Shown here one piece after another: positions 63,810 to 64,000 of a DNA stretch of 64,000 nt (position 1 is the stretch's first letter; the number at the start of each line of letters is the position of its first letter). Source of the DNA: Stutzerimonas stutzeri (lineage in GTDB: Bacteria > Pseudomonadota > Gammaproteobacteria > Pseudomonadales > Pseudomonadaceae). The position numbers and the translations under genes were made by a program. A model generated the notes under the pieces. It had not been told where the DNA came from and did no database searches. It was given only the letters and a program-made list of their open reading frames with translations. Location: assembly GCA_002345575.1 (NCBI GenBank), contig DDVX01000004.1:240912-304911 (forward strand), read 5' to 3'.

Positions 63810-63881
63810 CTTTTCCGGCACGGGCGGTTGTGTACGACGCAGCGCTTTCAGGTTGCGACTCTCTTTTTTCAGCTTTCGTAG

Positions 63882-63909
63882 GGTGGAAAACTGCGAAGCA
63901 TTTTCCACC
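63882..63909. repeat. 27-bp palindromic repeat, copy 2
   Basis: GGTGGAAAA...TTTTCCACC; reverse complement of the 10570-10596 copy without mismatch. Confidence 0.7.
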
Positions 63910-64000
63910 TGTTGGGGCGCAGGCGACTATGTACGGCGCCACGCTTTGCTCGGCCCGAGCTACAGGTTTCGCCTTGCACGGCGACTCACTTTTCTTTGCA

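Overview
The window is a GC-rich gammaproteobacterial chromosome segment, most like a Pseudomonas or close relative. The evidence is the Pseudomonas-type repetitive extragenic palindromes, the fdnGHI-fdhE-selAB order, the approximately 395-residue CFA synthase, dctBD, and the TonB receptor/PepSY operon. No integrase, CRISPR array or rRNA was seen.

Layout. 1-4.8 kb: edge of a membrane protein gene, uvrD, an orphan TRAP-type binding lipoprotein and a Tim44-like membrane protein. 4.9-14.4 kb: a compact selenoprotein module, with formate dehydrogenase fdnG (in-frame UGA and a SECIS hairpin), fdnH, fdnI, fdhE, then selA and selB. 14.4-17.6 kb: the selenocysteine tRNA gene selC has been split by a roughly 3.1 kb cassette. 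The 5' half of selC, ending at the last base of the anticodon loop, remains next to selB. An identical 41-bp copy starts the intact selC on the far side. The cassette holds only an AT-rich gene for an unusual ABC/AAA-type ATPase (720 aa, defence-like architecture) and a single-pass membrane protein, and no integrase.

17.9-32.7 kb: cfa, a SulP transporter with a UspA-type protein, DctB/DctD-like two-component genes, REP clusters, an ECF42-type sigma factor operon (SnoaL-like, DGPF/YCII-like, sigma), and an iron-responsive-looking operon (TonB receptor, PepSY membrane protein, small membrane protein) followed by an exported lactonase-family beta-propeller.

32.7-63.8 kb: a nearly complete flagellar system of the lateral (Laf / Flag-2) type, clearly not the usual polar cluster. 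It encodes rod, hook, rings and hook-filament junction (flgA-L), a LafW-like protein, a short flagellin, a ToxR-like LafZ regulator with a small ToxS-like partner, cap and chaperones (fliD, fliS, fliT), hook-length control fliK, fliL, a FliA/LafS sigma factor, MotA/MotB stators, FlgM/FlgN, the basal body and export ATPase genes fliE-J, a LafK sigma-54 activator, and fliM-fliN-fliP. Good sigma-54 promoters precede flgB and fliD. LafK would act there, and LafS with the anti-sigma factor FlgM would time the late genes. The receiver of LafK is degenerate, FliM lacks the CheY-binding N-terminus, and FlgJ carries a lytic transglycosylase domain in place of the usual glucosaminidase. fliQ, fliR, flhB and flhA do not follow fliP within the window; a REP-rich stretch does.

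All calls are from reading the sequence and from family knowledge; no database search was run.
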